A program made the translations under genes and the position numbers. The notes under the pieces were generated by a model, which saw only the letters and a list, made by a program, of their open reading frames with translations, made no database searches and was not told the DNA's origin. From Pleomorphomonas carboxyditropha (GTDB lineage Bacteria > Pseudomonadota > Alphaproteobacteria > Rhizobiales > Pleomorphomonadaceae): a DNA stretch of 64,000 bases. The stretch is taken from assembly GCF_002770725.1 (NCBI RefSeq), contig NZ_NQVN01000016.1:52172-116171 (forward strand), read 5' to 3'. Positions within the stretch are counted from its first letter, which is position 1. Every line of letters starts with the position of its first letter. Shown here piece by piece: positions 33,522 through 41,949 of this stretch.

Positions 33522-34574
33522 CTATGTAACAAGATTGAATACATAGCCGACGATCATGATACCGACCGATACGACGCCGACGAATACTGCGATCAGGGTA
33601 GGCTTGAGCACCTTGCGCAGAATGAGGATTTCCGGCGCGGAGAGGGCAATCACCGCCATCATGAAAGCCAGCACGGTTCCAAGCGCCGCTCCCTTGTCGA
33701 TCAGCGCCTGCACCACCGGGATTATCCCTGCGGCGTTCGTGTACATGGGGACGCCCAGTATTACGGCGACCGGCACGGACCACCAGGCATCCTTGCCCAT
33801 CACCGAGGCCATGACATTCTCGGGGACGTAACCGTGGATGATGGCACCCAGCGCGATGCCAAGCACGACGTAGAGCCATACTCGGCCCAGGATTTGCCGG
33901 ACGTGAGACCACCCAAATTCAAATCGCTCAGGCCAGGTCTTGGTTGCAGCGATCTCCTCAAGCCCCTGTGTTGCCTGTATCTTCTGCACCCAGTCTTCCA
34001 GATGACGTTCCATGCCCAGATGACCGATGATCAAGCCTGACACGATGGCGACCGCCAGCCCCATCCCGAGGTAAAGAGCGGCAATCTTCCAGCCGAACAG
34101 CCCGAAAAGCAGCACGAGCGCGACCTCGTTCACCATGGGTGCCGAAATCAGGAAGGAGAACGTCACCCCCAGCGGTACGCCCGCTGAGAGGAACCCAATG
34201 AATAATGGGACCGCCGAGCACGAGCAGAACGGCGTTACGATGCCAAGCGACGCCGCCAGAGCATTGCCAACGCCCGTCCGCCTTCCGTGAAGCAAGGCGC
34301 GCGTACGTGCTGGCGAGAAAAAGGTCTGAATGATGCCCATTGCGAAGACAATGGCGACCAGCAACAGGAGGATATGGGGGGTATCAAGGACAAAGAAGTG
34401 TACGGCTTCGCCGAGGCGCGTATCACGACTCAGTTGCGCGAGCGCGATGACGCCATCGGCGACGTCCGACAGATGATTGAAGAGAAACCACCAAATGAGC
34501 GCTGCGACGGCGAGCCACACCAGCCAGACGCTTAGAGAGCGCCTGGATCGAGTGACGGCGGAACTGTCGGTCAT
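33522..34574 (-). CDS. Cys-motif permease, ArsP/DUF318 type (copy 1)
   Basis: This is a 350-residue membrane protein. I chose ATG 34572-34574 because GGAGGGG lies just upstream; the frame is open 74 codons further without membrane sequence. About eight to ten hydrophobic segments are visible. The hallmark TPFCSCSAVPLFIGFLSAGVPLG is shared with ArsP-type permeases, some of which export trivalent organoarsenicals. GKDAWWSVPVAV and TNAAGIIPVVQAL are also conserved. It is a close paralog of the protein at 39620-40687. ArsD-like, MFS and MoaF-like genes follow on the same strand. Substrate inferred. Confidence 0.82.
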   Translation of the reverse strand: MTDSSAVTRSRRSLSVWLVWLAVAALIWWFLFNHLSDVADGVIALAQLSRDTRLGEAVHFFVLDTPHILLLLVAIVFAMGIIQTFFSPARTRALLHGRRTGVGNALAASLGIVTPFCSCSAVPLFIGFLSAGVPLGVTFSFLISAPMVNEVALVLLFGLFGWKIAALYLGMGLAVAIVSGLIIGHLGMERHLEDWVQKIQATQGLEEIAATKTWPERFEFGWSHVRQILGRVWLYVVLGIALGAIIHGYVPENVMASVMGKDAWWSVPVAVILGVPMYTNAAGIIPVVQALIDKGAALGTVLAFMMAVIALSAPEILILRKVLKPTLIAVFVGVVSVGIMIVGYVFNLVT

Positions 34575-34838
34575 TGAACCCCTCCGAATAATCCTGTGTT
34601 CACAGGTAGAGACGGAGAGCGCTGCAATTGGGTGCAAGAAACTGATGCCTACTTCGTAGGATTTTCGCGGAGGAAGGCGGTCCGGCGTGGCGGAGCCGTC
34701 CCCCTGAAGTACAGCCGGGAGCGCCACCCGCGAGCACACACGTCTGGTTGACCGTGCCTTTCGGTTCATCTCATCGGATGGAGTTGAACGGGCCACTGAA
34801 TGGACGATCGGCCTCGGTGGCTTCCTGTTCCAAACGGA

Positions 34839-34888
34839 TTGTTAGTCCGAATGCACTTCTGTAGAATGATTGCATTGCTAGCAGTGGG
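34839..34888 (+). promoter_or_regulatory. Promoter and operator of the second FitAB pair
   Basis: TTGTTA (34839-34844) and TAGAAT (34862-34867) are separated by 17 bases. The -10 leads into a 24-bp element at 34865-34888 with the core GCATTGCTAGCA, matching 22 of 24 bases of the element upstream of the first FitAB pair. The rest of 34575-34838 shows no supported gene. Confidence 0.7.
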
Positions 34889-34903
34889 AAAGAGGTGCTT
34901 TAT

Positions 34904-35158
34904 ATGCCTTCCATCACCATCAGGAACGTGCCGGACGACGTTCATCGGGCCCTTCGCGTCCGCGCAGCACAAAATGGGCGCAGCGCCGAGGCGGAAATCC
35001 GTGACATCCTCGCAAAGGCGGCAAAGCCCGAAGGTCGCGTGATGCTCGGTTCTCTGCTTGCTTCGATCGGCAGCGAAGCGGGTCTCTCCAACGCGGATGT
35101 CGAGGCGCTCAATAGTTTGCGCGACAAGACTCCGGCCGAGCCCGCGAGCTTCGAATGA
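34904..35158 (+). CDS. fitA: FitA-like ribbon-helix-helix antitoxin
   Basis: This is an 84-residue antitoxin. I chose ATG 34904 (MPSITIRNVPDDVHRALRVRAAQNGRSAEAEIRDIL), which carries the full FitA/StbC ribbon-helix-helix pattern; a GTG three codons upstream is the alternative. AGAGGTG serves as ribosome site. The C-terminal segment is acidic and would bind the toxin. It overlaps the toxin gene by four bases. It shares its operator with the first FitAB pair, so the two may cross-regulate. Confidence 0.9.
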   Translation: MPSITIRNVPDDVHRALRVRAAQNGRSAEAEIRDILAKAAKPEGRVMLGSLLASIGSEAGLSNADVEALNSLRDKTPAEPASFE

Positions 35159-35580
35159 TCCTGATCGACACCAATGTGGTCTCGGAGCCCTGGAAGCCGG
35201 CGCCGGATGCCCGTGTTCTCGCCTGGCTCGATGTCCAGGCCATCGAAACCCTGTTTCTGTCAGCCGTTACCGTCGCCGAACTGCGGTTCGGTATCGCAGC
35301 GATGCCAGAGGGCAAGCGTCGGACGGTCCTGCATACTCGCCTCGAAGACGAAGTGCTGCCGCTTTTTTCCGGCCGTATCCTGCCCTTCGATCTCGAAGCC
35401 TCGAGGGCTTACGCGACGTTGATGGCAGCGGCACGCGCCTCCGGCAAGGCGGTCGCCGCGACCGACGGCTATATCGCCGCGACGGCTCTCGCCCGCGGTT
35501 TCTCGGTTTCCACCAGGGATGTGAGCCCATTTGAAGCGGCGGGGCTCAAGGTCATCAATCCCTGGGCTATTCAATCGTAG
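35155..35580 (+). CDS. fitB: FitB-like PIN-domain toxin
   Basis: This is a 141-residue PIN ribonuclease. The acidic residues are in MILIDTNVVSE, TVAELRFGI, AATDGYIAATALA and VSTRDVSPF, so all four expected positions are present. The EPWKPAPDARVLAWL segment is typical of FitB rather than of other VapC proteins. It overlaps fitA by four bases. It lies between the CDF gene and the copy-1 permease operon, interrupting a run of minus-strand metal genes. Confidence 0.92.
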   Translation: MILIDTNVVSEPWKPAPDARVLAWLDVQAIETLFLSAVTVAELRFGIAAMPEGKRRTVLHTRLEDEVLPLFSGRILPFDLEASRAYATLMAAARASGKAVAATDGYIAATALARGFSVSTRDVSPFEAAGLKVINPWAIQS

Positions 35581-35636
35581 CCGGCTCCAGGCACGTGAGG
35601 GGCTGCTGGGGGGCGAAGCTTCGCCCTATTCCCTAA

Positions 35637-36524
35637 TCACTCGACAAGACACTGTTGGGCGCGCTCGCAGGGATAGGATTCTATCTGGAGCGTTACGTGG
35701 CTGATCCCGAACTCATGCTCGAGTTCGTCCGCGACAAAATCGATGAAGTCATCTTGGTCCGCTCCGGTCCGGACCACATGCGCCGCGAGGGCCGTGCGGG
35801 TGGTGGAAAGTGCCCAGATGTGGAGATCGTGAACACCGGTGACGCCATTCTGGGCGCCAATCCACGCAGCGACTGCATGCCGGTCCACCCCGGATGGCAC
35901 TCCATCCAGAAACAGCTCCAGAGACTCTCGCATCAGACCCCAGGCGGAAAAGGCAATCACTACGCTGACGGCAATGGCCGTCGCGGAATCGAGCCACTGC
36001 CAGTTCGTCAGCATGATGCCGCCGGCGGCGAGCACGACCGCGCCCGAAACACCGGCGTCGGTGGCCATGTGCAGGAAGGCACCTTTCGCGTTCAGATCGC
36101 CTTTTCGAGATTTCATGAAAAGAAGAGCCGATCCGGCATTCACACCAATGCCCAGCAGCGCGACGATCATCACCGTCAGGCCCGGTATCTCGACCGGCGT
36201 GGTAAGACGGGATGCCGCTTCCCAGATCACAATGCCGACGCCGATCAGAATGGCCGTGGCGTTGAGCATGGCCGCCAGGATCGTGGCGCGTCCCAGGCCC
36301 CAGGTGAAGCTCATCGTTCCCGAACGGTTGGCCAGCGAGGCGGCGAACCAGGCGATCAGCAAACCCGCGACATCCGTTAGGTTGTGCGCGGCATCTGCGA
36401 ACAAGGCCAGCGAGCCGGTCAGCGAGGCGGCGGCAGCCTCTACCGCCACATAGGTGACGTTGAGCCCTACGGCCCACCGAAAGGCGGGGCCGAGATCGGA
36501 GGGCGGTGCATGATCATGGGCCAT
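35637..36524 (-). CDS. Cation diffusion facilitator (CzcD-like)
   Basis: This 295-residue protein has six membrane segments and a cytoplasmic C-terminal domain. The metal-site motifs are in LFADAAHNLTDVAGL (helix 2) and FLHMATDAGVSGAV (helix 5), the HxxxD/DxxxD pairs used by Zn/Co/Cd transporters. The N-terminus has a short His stretch (MAHDHAPP). It is last in the operon that begins with arsR at 40980, 26 bases after the rhodanese gene. The exact metal is unclear. Confidence 0.9.
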   Translation of the reverse strand: MAHDHAPPSDLGPAFRWAVGLNVTYVAVEAAAASLTGSLALFADAAHNLTDVAGLLIAWFAASLANRSGTMSFTWGLGRATILAAMLNATAILIGVGIVIWEAASRLTTPVEIPGLTVMIVALLGIGVNAGSALLFMKSRKGDLNAKGAFLHMATDAGVSGAVVLAAGGIMLTNWQWLDSATAIAVSVVIAFSAWGLMRESLELFLDGVPSGVDRHAVAAWIGAQNGVTGVHDLHIWALSTTRTALAAHVVRTGADQDDFIDFVADELEHEFGISHVTLQIESYPCERAQQCLVE

Positions 36525-36550
36525 TTGTCGGGTCTTTGCGTGTGAGCGTG

Positions 36551-37021
36551 TCAGCAGCAGGTTCCAGCGGTGACCTTGGATTTGGACGAACTATCGCAGC
36601 CGCACGAAGCCTCGCTGGATGCATCTTCCTCGCCGCAGCAACAGGAGGACGCCTGGCCAGACGGTGCGATTGACGCATCGCCGTGCACGGGAAAACCACG
36701 CTCTATCCAGCGTTGCATGCCGTGCTTCATGTTGGCAACGCGCTCGTATCCTTGATACATCAGGAAATAGGTCGCCTTCAGACTGCGCGCACCGACCTGG
36801 CAGGCCAAAATAACATCTCGGTCGCGCGGGATCTCATTCCAACGAGCCTCAAATTCCGACATTGGCACGTTGATGACTTCGCAATCGGCAAAACTGACCC
36901 TGGCCAGTTCATCGGCCTCGCGGACATCCACCAACAGCGCGCCATCCTTGAGCAGCCCGCGCGACGTGGTCGGGCAGACCTCACGTGCTTCGGCGAGTTC
37001 TTTTTTAGTCGTTTCGGTCAT
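36551..37021 (-). CDS. Rhodanese-like protein with Cys-rich tail
   Basis: This 156-residue protein starts at ATG 37019-37021 (MTETTKKELAEAREV). It is a single rhodanese domain with LLVDVREADELA, the active-site loop ILACQVGARS (Cys74), and a C-terminal extension carrying seven Cys (CCC at 127-129, CGC at 140-142, CC at the end). Rhodaneses transfer sulfane sulfur. The tail could bind a metal(loid), which is an unusual addition. It lies 55 bases after the thioredoxin-like gene within the arsR-permease operon. Confidence 0.85.
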   Translation of the reverse strand: MTETTKKELAEAREVCPTTSRGLLKDGALLVDVREADELARVSFADCEVINVPMSEFEARWNEIPRDRDVILACQVGARSLKATYFLMYQGYERVANMKHGMQRWIERGFPVHGDASIAPSGQASSCCCGEEDASSEASCGCDSSSKSKVTAGTCC

Positions 37022-37076
37022 CTTGCTTTCTTTCCTGCCTGGGGCGGAGGTCGCCGATCCGTCGAAAAACATTTCG

Positions 37077-37316
37077 TCAGTGCTTTGCGGCCAACCAACC
37101 TTCGATCATTTCGCGCGTCGGAACCGACCCCGTGTGAACGACCTTTCCGTCGATCACGACGCCCGGCGTGGACAAAACGCCGTAGCTCACGATCTCGCGC
37201 ATGTCTTCAACCTTCGTGAGTTGAGCCTGTATGCCCCTGGACTGAATGACCTTCTCCAAGGCTTCGCTTGTTGCCTTGCATCTCGCGCACCCCGGACCCA
37301 GAATCTTGATTTCCAT
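37077..37316 (-). CDS. Thioredoxin-like small redox protein
   Basis: This 79-residue protein has GPGCARC as its CxxC active site and the cis-Pro region STPGVVIDGKVVHTG. It belongs to the small thioredoxin_3 / MJ0307-like group often found beside ArsP-type permeases. I chose ATG 37314-37316, preceded by GAGGTGA; the upstream TTG is less likely. It probably supplies electrons for metal(loid) handling in the same operon. Confidence 0.88.
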   Translation of the reverse strand: MEIKILGPGCARCKATSEALEKVIQSRGIQAQLTKVEDMREIVSYGVLSTPGVVIDGKVVHTGSVPTREMIEGWLAAKH

Positions 37317-37391
37317 TTTCTTCACCTCGTTCAAGTTTTACTGACGATCAACGTTATGACGTCTGCGTATGAGAGACGCGGAAAGGCTTCG

Positions 37392-38135
37392 TCATAACAA
37401 ACCCCACACCATCTTTGCCGCCGTCGCCAGAAGAACGACGCCAATGACATACTTGAGTTGATGGCTCTTCAGCTTTTCGCTCATGAGCCAGGCACCCAAC
37501 GCCGCCCCGGCTATCGAGGCCGCCGCCGTCGATCCCACGAGAACGTAGTCGACACCCGACAGTGTTGCGTGGGCCAGAAAGCCGGTCAGCGAAGCGAACA
37601 CGATGGCGAAGGAAGCCGTGGCGGACGCGTTCTTTGGATCGAGTCCGGTTCCAACGAGAGCTGGAACGATGATGCTCCCGCCACCGACACCAAGGAGACC
37701 TCCGACGAAACCGGCAATACCCCCGATGGTGGAGCCTTGCACCATCTGTGTCCGGACGCTGCTTTTCCGACCGGTTGGCTTGGGCGAGTAAAGGAGCATC
37801 ATCAAGCTGGCGAAGACCAGAAAGCCGGAAAACAGCCAAAGCAACACGTGGCGATCAAGTCCCTGGCTGACATGGACACCGAGCGGGGACAGGATGACGG
37901 CAACCACGGTGATGGGGATTGCCAGTTTCCAGACCACCAGCTTCTTGCGAATGAAGGTTGCTGTCGAAACACTGGTCGAGATGGCGTTCAACAGGAGAGC
38001 GACAGCCATCGCCGCGTGAATTTCCACGCCCAGAGCCAGGAAGATGGGAACCAGGATAAAAGCCGCGCCGACACCGGCCATGGCCATGATCGCGGTCAAA
38101 ACGAGCGTAGACGCCGTTGCGATGGCTATCAGCAT
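37392..38135 (-). CDS. TauE/SafE family transporter (copy 1)
   Basis: This 247-residue protein has about eight hydrophobic segments and the family repeat: AGVGAAFILVPIFLALGV in the first half and GGLLGVGGGSIIVPALVG in the second. TauE/SafE proteins export sulfite or organosulfonates. Linked here to rhodanese and thioredoxin genes, it may move a sulfur compound or an arsenic-thiol product, which is inference. It lies 12 bases after the FmdE-like gene. Confidence 0.87.
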   Translation of the reverse strand: MLIAIATASTLVLTAIMAMAGVGAAFILVPIFLALGVEIHAAMAVALLLNAISTSVSTATFIRKKLVVWKLAIPITVVAVILSPLGVHVSQGLDRHVLLWLFSGFLVFASLMMLLYSPKPTGRKSSVRTQMVQGSTIGGIAGFVGGLLGVGGGSIIVPALVGTGLDPKNASATASFAIVFASLTGFLAHATLSGVDYVLVGSTAAASIAGAALGAWLMSEKLKSHQLKYVIGVVLLATAAKMVWGLL

Positions 38136-38147
38136 GTTGCCAACCCC

Positions 38148-38780
38148 TTACGCGCGTTTGGGCTCGGCGATGCCGGTCAAACGCTCATGGCAGGGGATAC
38201 AGACGCGTTTGCCGTCCGCTATGCGCGCATAGCCTTCGACAACCATTTCGCCGCAGCCTTCGCAAATGAAACTGGCGAATGAGTGCTTATGCTGGTCGAC
38301 TTTGTAGTCGAAGATTTCACCAACGGTTAGCAACATGTCGTCCGGGGCACCGAGGACGCGGTCGAGCAGCGGCTGGACGACTTCGGGGGGAACTTTCGAA
38401 GCCGGAATTCCCTTCTCGCGATAGTCCTTGAAGAACGACGTCTGCTTGTTGGCGAGCATCGCTTCGCCTTTGGGGGTTACCCGAACGGCACGCCCCGAAG
38501 CGACGTCCACCAGGGTGACGCCCCATTTTCCGTAGTGCAGTTTTTTGATGTTGCCTTTGCCATAGGTACAGCCGGTGATCATTTGGACGCCATCGACGAA
38601 GCAGGTGGCGCAATGGTCCTCGCCGAGTTCGACCAGTGCCAGCAATTGGCCGTCCTTGGCCCGCTCGACGCCGAGGGCATTGAGCGCCGCCGCGCCGCCG
38701 CGCAAGCCCATCGGCATGGCCGGGCATTTGTGGCCGTGCAGGATTAGTCCCGGTTCGAGATAGTCGGATGCATTGATCAT
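38148..38780 (-). CDS. FmdE-like protein with zinc-ribbon tail
   Basis: This is a 210-residue protein. The N-terminal region (LHGHKCPAMPMGLRGGAAAL ... EDHCATCFVDGVQMITGCTYGKGNI) is the FmdE domain named after a subunit of formylmethanofuran dehydrogenase, with its conserved His/Cys. The C-terminal CEGCGE ... CIPCHE is a treble-clef zinc finger like that of TraR/DksA. The organism group has no methanofuran pathway role for such a protein here. In this operon it likely binds a metal or thiol ligand. Unknown function. Confidence 0.8.
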   Translation of the reverse strand: MINASDYLEPGLILHGHKCPAMPMGLRGGAAALNALGVERAKDGQLLALVELGEDHCATCFVDGVQMITGCTYGKGNIKKLHYGKWGVTLVDVASGRAVRVTPKGEAMLANKQTSFFKDYREKGIPASKVPPEVVQPLLDRVLGAPDDMLLTVGEIFDYKVDQHKHSFASFICEGCGEMVVEGYARIADGKRVCIPCHERLTGIAEPKRA

Positions 38781-38832
38781 TATTGAAATCCTTCGTTTTG
38801 CGCGGGCTTTCGCCTTGCGAACTTCCTCACGC

Positions 38833-39600
38833 TCACGTCGTCAGCTTTTGGAACAACGGCTTCAGGCGCTCGTGATAGATGGCAACGATGGCGGCCTCGT
38901 CGCCTGCCAGTGGCTTGACGGGCACGAGGTCCATCACGCCGTTGGCGGACAGGTCGGATTCGTACATGGTCGCGGCGGCGCCTCGGGCCATGGCCGCGAC
39001 CGCTTCCCGGGCCGCGGCCACCGTCAGGCCGAATTCGACGGCCAGTCGTTCCAGTTCCCTGAACTGGAACCACAGATAGGTCGGCCCCATGGCTGAGATC
39101 AGCGCATAGGCCTCGATCGTTCCTTCGTCGACCACCGGACAGTCGCCGAGCGGCACCATCAGGGCAATGAGCGCTTCTCGCTCCGCATCGGAAAGCGCTG
39201 GGGCGAACGCAATGGGATTGTAGCCTTGGCCGACGATCGAGGGCGCGTTGGGGTTCTGCCGGGCAATGCGAGCAAAGCCGCCGAGCAGTCGGGAGAGATC
39301 GGCGAACCTGACCTTCGGTGCCAGCGAAAGCAGGATCGCCGAGGGCTTGAGATGGCGACCGATTTCGGGCAGCACATCGGCCAAAACCGGCGGATGCAGA
39401 CCGACGATGACGAGGTCGGCAGAGGCTGCCTCGGCAAGACTGCCGCTCTTGACGGTCGGATAGGCGGCGGCGAGTTTCTCCGCTGCGTCCGAGTTGGCGT
39501 CGAAGGCGACGACGGCGTCGGGAAGGACGCCGGCTTGATCCCAGCCTTCGAGCATGATGCACGCAATGCGCCCGGCGCCGATGAACCCGATGGTTTTCAT
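38833..39600 (-). CDS. ProC-like NAD(P)-binding reductase
   Basis: This 255-residue protein opens with the Rossmann motif FIGAGRIACIMLEG and continues with DLVIVGLHPPVL and a helical C-terminus (SAMGPTYLWFQFRELERLAVEFGL), following the pyrroline-5-carboxylate reductase fold. Housekeeping ProC would not be expected inside an arsR-controlled operon, so a reductase for another substrate is likelier. It lies 19 bases after the copy-2 permease. Confidence 0.75.
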   Translation of the reverse strand: MKTIGFIGAGRIACIMLEGWDQAGVLPDAVVAFDANSDAAEKLAAAYPTVKSGSLAEAASADLVIVGLHPPVLADVLPEIGRHLKPSAILLSLAPKVRFADLSRLLGGFARIARQNPNAPSIVGQGYNPIAFAPALSDAEREALIALMVPLGDCPVVDEGTIEAYALISAMGPTYLWFQFRELERLAVEFGLTVAAAREAVAAMARGAAATMYESDLSANGVMDLVPVKPLAGDEAAIVAIYHERLKPLFQKLTT

Positions 39601-39619
39601 GTTTGGCTCTTCTGTCGCC

Positions 39620-40687
39620 TCAGGCGACGAACAAGGCGTTGAAGAGATAGCCGACGGTGACGATGCCGAGCCCGACGACGCCGATGAAGACGGCGATCAG
39701 CTTCACGGTCAGCACCTTCCTCAGGATGATCATTTCCGGCAGCGACAGGGCGATCACCGCCATCATGAAGGCGAGCACGGTACCGAGCGCCGCACCCTTG
39801 CCGATCAGAGCCTCGACGATGGGGATGATGCCGGCGGCGTTGGAATACATGGGGATGCCAACCACGACAGCGGCAGGTACTGACCACCAAGCATCCTTGC
39901 CCATGATCGAGGCCAACAGTTCGGCCGGCGCGTAGCCGTGGATCAGGGCGCCGATCGCGATACCGGCGATCACCCACAGCCAGACTTTGCCGACGATATC
40001 CGCCACCGCGTCTAGTCCGGCACGAAGGCGGGCGACGACTGTCAGCCGCTGGTCGGGGAGTTCGGCATTGCCCATCCGAACGTCACGCACCCAGGGCTGC
40101 AGCCATCCATCGAGATGGAAGCGGCCGATGACGAAGCCGGCGAGGATGGCCAACCCGAGACCGGAGGCGAGATAGGTCACGGCCACTTTCCAGCCGACGA
40201 GGCCGAACAACAGGCCTAGGGCGACTTCGTTGACCATGGGAGAGGCGATCAGGAAGGAGAAGGTGACGCCGAGCGGCACGCCGGCCGACACGAAGCCGAT
40301 GAATAGCGGCACCGCCGAGCAGGAGCAGAAGGGTGTGACGATGCCGAGCGAGGCAGCGGCGACGTTGCCGACGCCCTCCCGTTTGCCGGAAAGGAGACGA
40401 CGGGTGTTCTCGGCCGAGAAGAAGCTTCTGACGACACCCATGGCGAAGACGACCAGGGTGAGAAGCATGAGGACCTTTGGCGTGTCGTAGAAGAAGAACG
40501 CAAGGGCCTCTTCGAGGTGACTTTCAGGCGCGATCGGAAGCTGGGCGACTGCCCAGGCGGAGACGGGTTCAAGGACCCAGTAGACCGCAAACCAGGCGAC
40601 CAGCCCGAGCACGGTTGTGGCGAGCCAAATGGTCGGCCGTGGACCCACGGAAGGTCTGGGGGTGGGAGAGGGACAACAGGTGCTCAT
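39620..40687 (-). CDS. Cys-motif permease, ArsP/DUF318 type (copy 2)
   Basis: This 355-residue membrane protein starts at ATG 40685-40687, overlapping the arsR stop by four bases. It has the same hallmark as copy 1 (TPFCSCSAVPLFIGFVSAGVPLG, GKDAWWSVPAAV, SNAAGIIPIVEAL) and is similar throughout, so the two are paralogs. The N-terminus adds MSTCCPSP. Such permeases export trivalent organoarsenicals in some bacteria; with arsM in the window, export of methylated arsenic is a reasonable idea but is not shown. Confidence 0.85.
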   Translation of the reverse strand: MSTCCPSPTPRPSVGPRPTIWLATTVLGLVAWFAVYWVLEPVSAWAVAQLPIAPESHLEEALAFFFYDTPKVLMLLTLVVFAMGVVRSFFSAENTRRLLSGKREGVGNVAAASLGIVTPFCSCSAVPLFIGFVSAGVPLGVTFSFLIASPMVNEVALGLLFGLVGWKVAVTYLASGLGLAILAGFVIGRFHLDGWLQPWVRDVRMGNAELPDQRLTVVARLRAGLDAVADIVGKVWLWVIAGIAIGALIHGYAPAELLASIMGKDAWWSVPAAVVVGIPMYSNAAGIIPIVEALIGKGAALGTVLAFMMAVIALSLPEMIILRKVLTVKLIAVFIGVVGLGIVTVGYLFNALFVA

Positions 40688-40980
40688 GCCGCTTCCTCCT
40701 GCCGATCCTCTGGCAGGGCCAAGGCGGCATCGACAAGCGCCACAACGGCCGCCTGCAGGCTCGGGTTGCGCCGATAGCGAACCCATTGGGCATCCCGGCG
40801 ATCGACGACCAGTCCGGCGACCTTGAGTGCCGCCATATGGCGCGACATCCGGGATTGGGACGCGTCGATCTTGCGCATCAGTTCGCAGACACAGTGCTCA
40901 TCGCCATCCCAAATAAGCCTGATGGCGGCGAGCCGGGTCGGGTCGGCCAGAGCGGACAGAAGGGTGATCGGATCTTTCAT
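40684..40980 (-). CDS. arsR: ArsR/SmtB repressor
   Basis: This is a 98-residue winged-helix repressor. HCVCELMRKI (Cys30, Cys32) corresponds to the arsenite-binding ELCVCDL of classical ArsR, followed by the recognition helix ASQSRMSRHMAALKVAGLV. It is the first gene of an eight-gene operon (permease, ProC-like, FmdE-like, TauE, thioredoxin, rhodanese, CDF) and faces the arsR-arsC fusion gene. Confidence 0.93.
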   Translation of the reverse strand: MKDPITLLSALADPTRLAAIRLIWDGDEHCVCELMRKIDASQSRMSRHMAALKVAGLVVDRRDAQWVRYRRNPSLQAAVVALVDAALALPEDRQEEAA

Positions 40981-41052
40981 GTGCTTTTCCGGTTATGCGT
41001 GTATCAGCAAATTATAATGTAAAGAGGAGCATTGCAAGCCTATTGATGTCTT

Positions 41053-41080
41053 CCATATTTCGTTTATTGTCGAATTATGG
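41053..41080. promoter_or_regulatory. Likely ArsR operator overlapping a start codon
   Basis: CCATATTTCG (41053-41062) and CGAATTATGG (41071-41080) form an inverted repeat matching at nine of ten positions with an eight-base spacer, typical of ArsR sites. It covers the first ATG of the arsR-arsC fusion (41077). The rest of the 96-base divergent gap is AT-rich. Confidence 0.6.
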
Positions 41081-41949
41081 AATTATCAGAAGCCATGGAC
41101 GCGTTCGCGGCCCTTTCCCAAATCACGCGGTTGGAGGTCTTTCAGCTGCTTTTGCGCCATGAGCCGGACGGCTTGGCGGCCGGGGATATTGCCGCCGCGC
41201 TTGGTGTGCCGCCCAATACCCTCTCAGCCCATCTCGCCATCCTGACCCGGGCCGGACTGACCACAGCGGAGCGGCGAAGCCGTTCCATCGTCTACCGGGC
41301 GAGAACGACCCACGTCAGCCGTCTGGTGGATTTCCTAGTCAAGGACTGCTGCGGCGGTAACCCTGAACTGTGCCGGATTCCGCACCCTCTTCCTCAATCC
41401 TCGCTGTCAAAGGACGACATCATGCCTGATCGCCCGTACAACGTACTGTTCCTCTGCACCGGCAATTCCGCCCGCTCCATCATGGCCGAAGCCATTCTCA
41501 ACCATGACGGTGCCGGCCGCTTTCGCGCTTTCTCCGCCGGCAGTCATCCAACCGGCAAGGTCAATCCGATCGCCCTCGAACTGTTGACCGAGGACGGATT
41601 CTCGACCGAGGGATTGCGCTCCAAGAGCTGGGATGAATTCGCCGAGCCCGGCGCGCCGGAGATGGATTTCGTGTTCACCGTCTGTGACAACGCGGCCGGC
41701 GAAACCTGCCCGGTCTGGCCGGGGCACCCGATGACTGCCCACTGGGGCATTGAGGACCCGGCCCGAGTCGTCGGGACCCATATTCAGCAGAAAACAGCCT
41801 TCGTCACCGCTGCGCGCTATCTCAAGAACCGGATCACCAACTTCCTGGCGCTCCCGGTCCGGAGCCTCGATCGTTTGGCCCTCACCAGCCAGCTGCGCGA
41901 TATCGGTCGGCTCGATGGCGCCACGGCCAAGGCAGGAGAGACCAAATGA
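41077..41949 (+). CDS. ArsR repressor fused to thioredoxin-type arsenate reductase ArsC
   Basis: This is a 290-residue fusion. Residues 1-100 are an ArsR winged helix ([30 protein letters not shown]) ending in CCGGNPELC, the three-Cys arsenite site of type-2 ArsR. Residues 118-260 are a low-molecular-weight phosphatase-like ArsC with the CX5R loop CTGNSARS (127-134) and [14 protein letters not shown]. An internal ATG at 41422 with AAAGGACG upstream could give ArsC alone. The first ATG lies in the operator and has no ribosome site; ATG 41095 is an alternative start. It overlaps acr3 by four bases. Confidence 0.93.
   Translation: MELSEAMDAFAALSQITRLEVFQLLLRHEPDGLAAGDIAAALGVPPNTLSAHLAILTRAGLTTAERRSRSIVYRARTTHVSRLVDFLVKDCCGGNPELCRIPHPLPQSSLSKDDIMPDRPYNVLFLCTGNSARSIMAEAILNHDGAGRFRAFSAGSHPTGKVNPIALELLTEDGFSTEGLRSKSWDEFAEPGAPEMDFVFTVCDNAAGETCPVWPGHPMTAHWGIEDPARVVGTHIQQKTAFVTAARYLKNRITNFLALPVRSLDRLALTSQLRDIGRLDGATAKAGETK

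Noticed and set aside
38780..39562. 260-codon open frame on the minus strand
   Set aside because: It is out of frame with the ProC-like gene, which has a clear Rossmann motif; the alternative product is Arg-rich and low in hydrophobic residues.
38833..39600. Housekeeping proC
   Set aside because: The fold fits, but the place inside an ArsR-led operon and the divergent C-terminus make a proline role unlikely.
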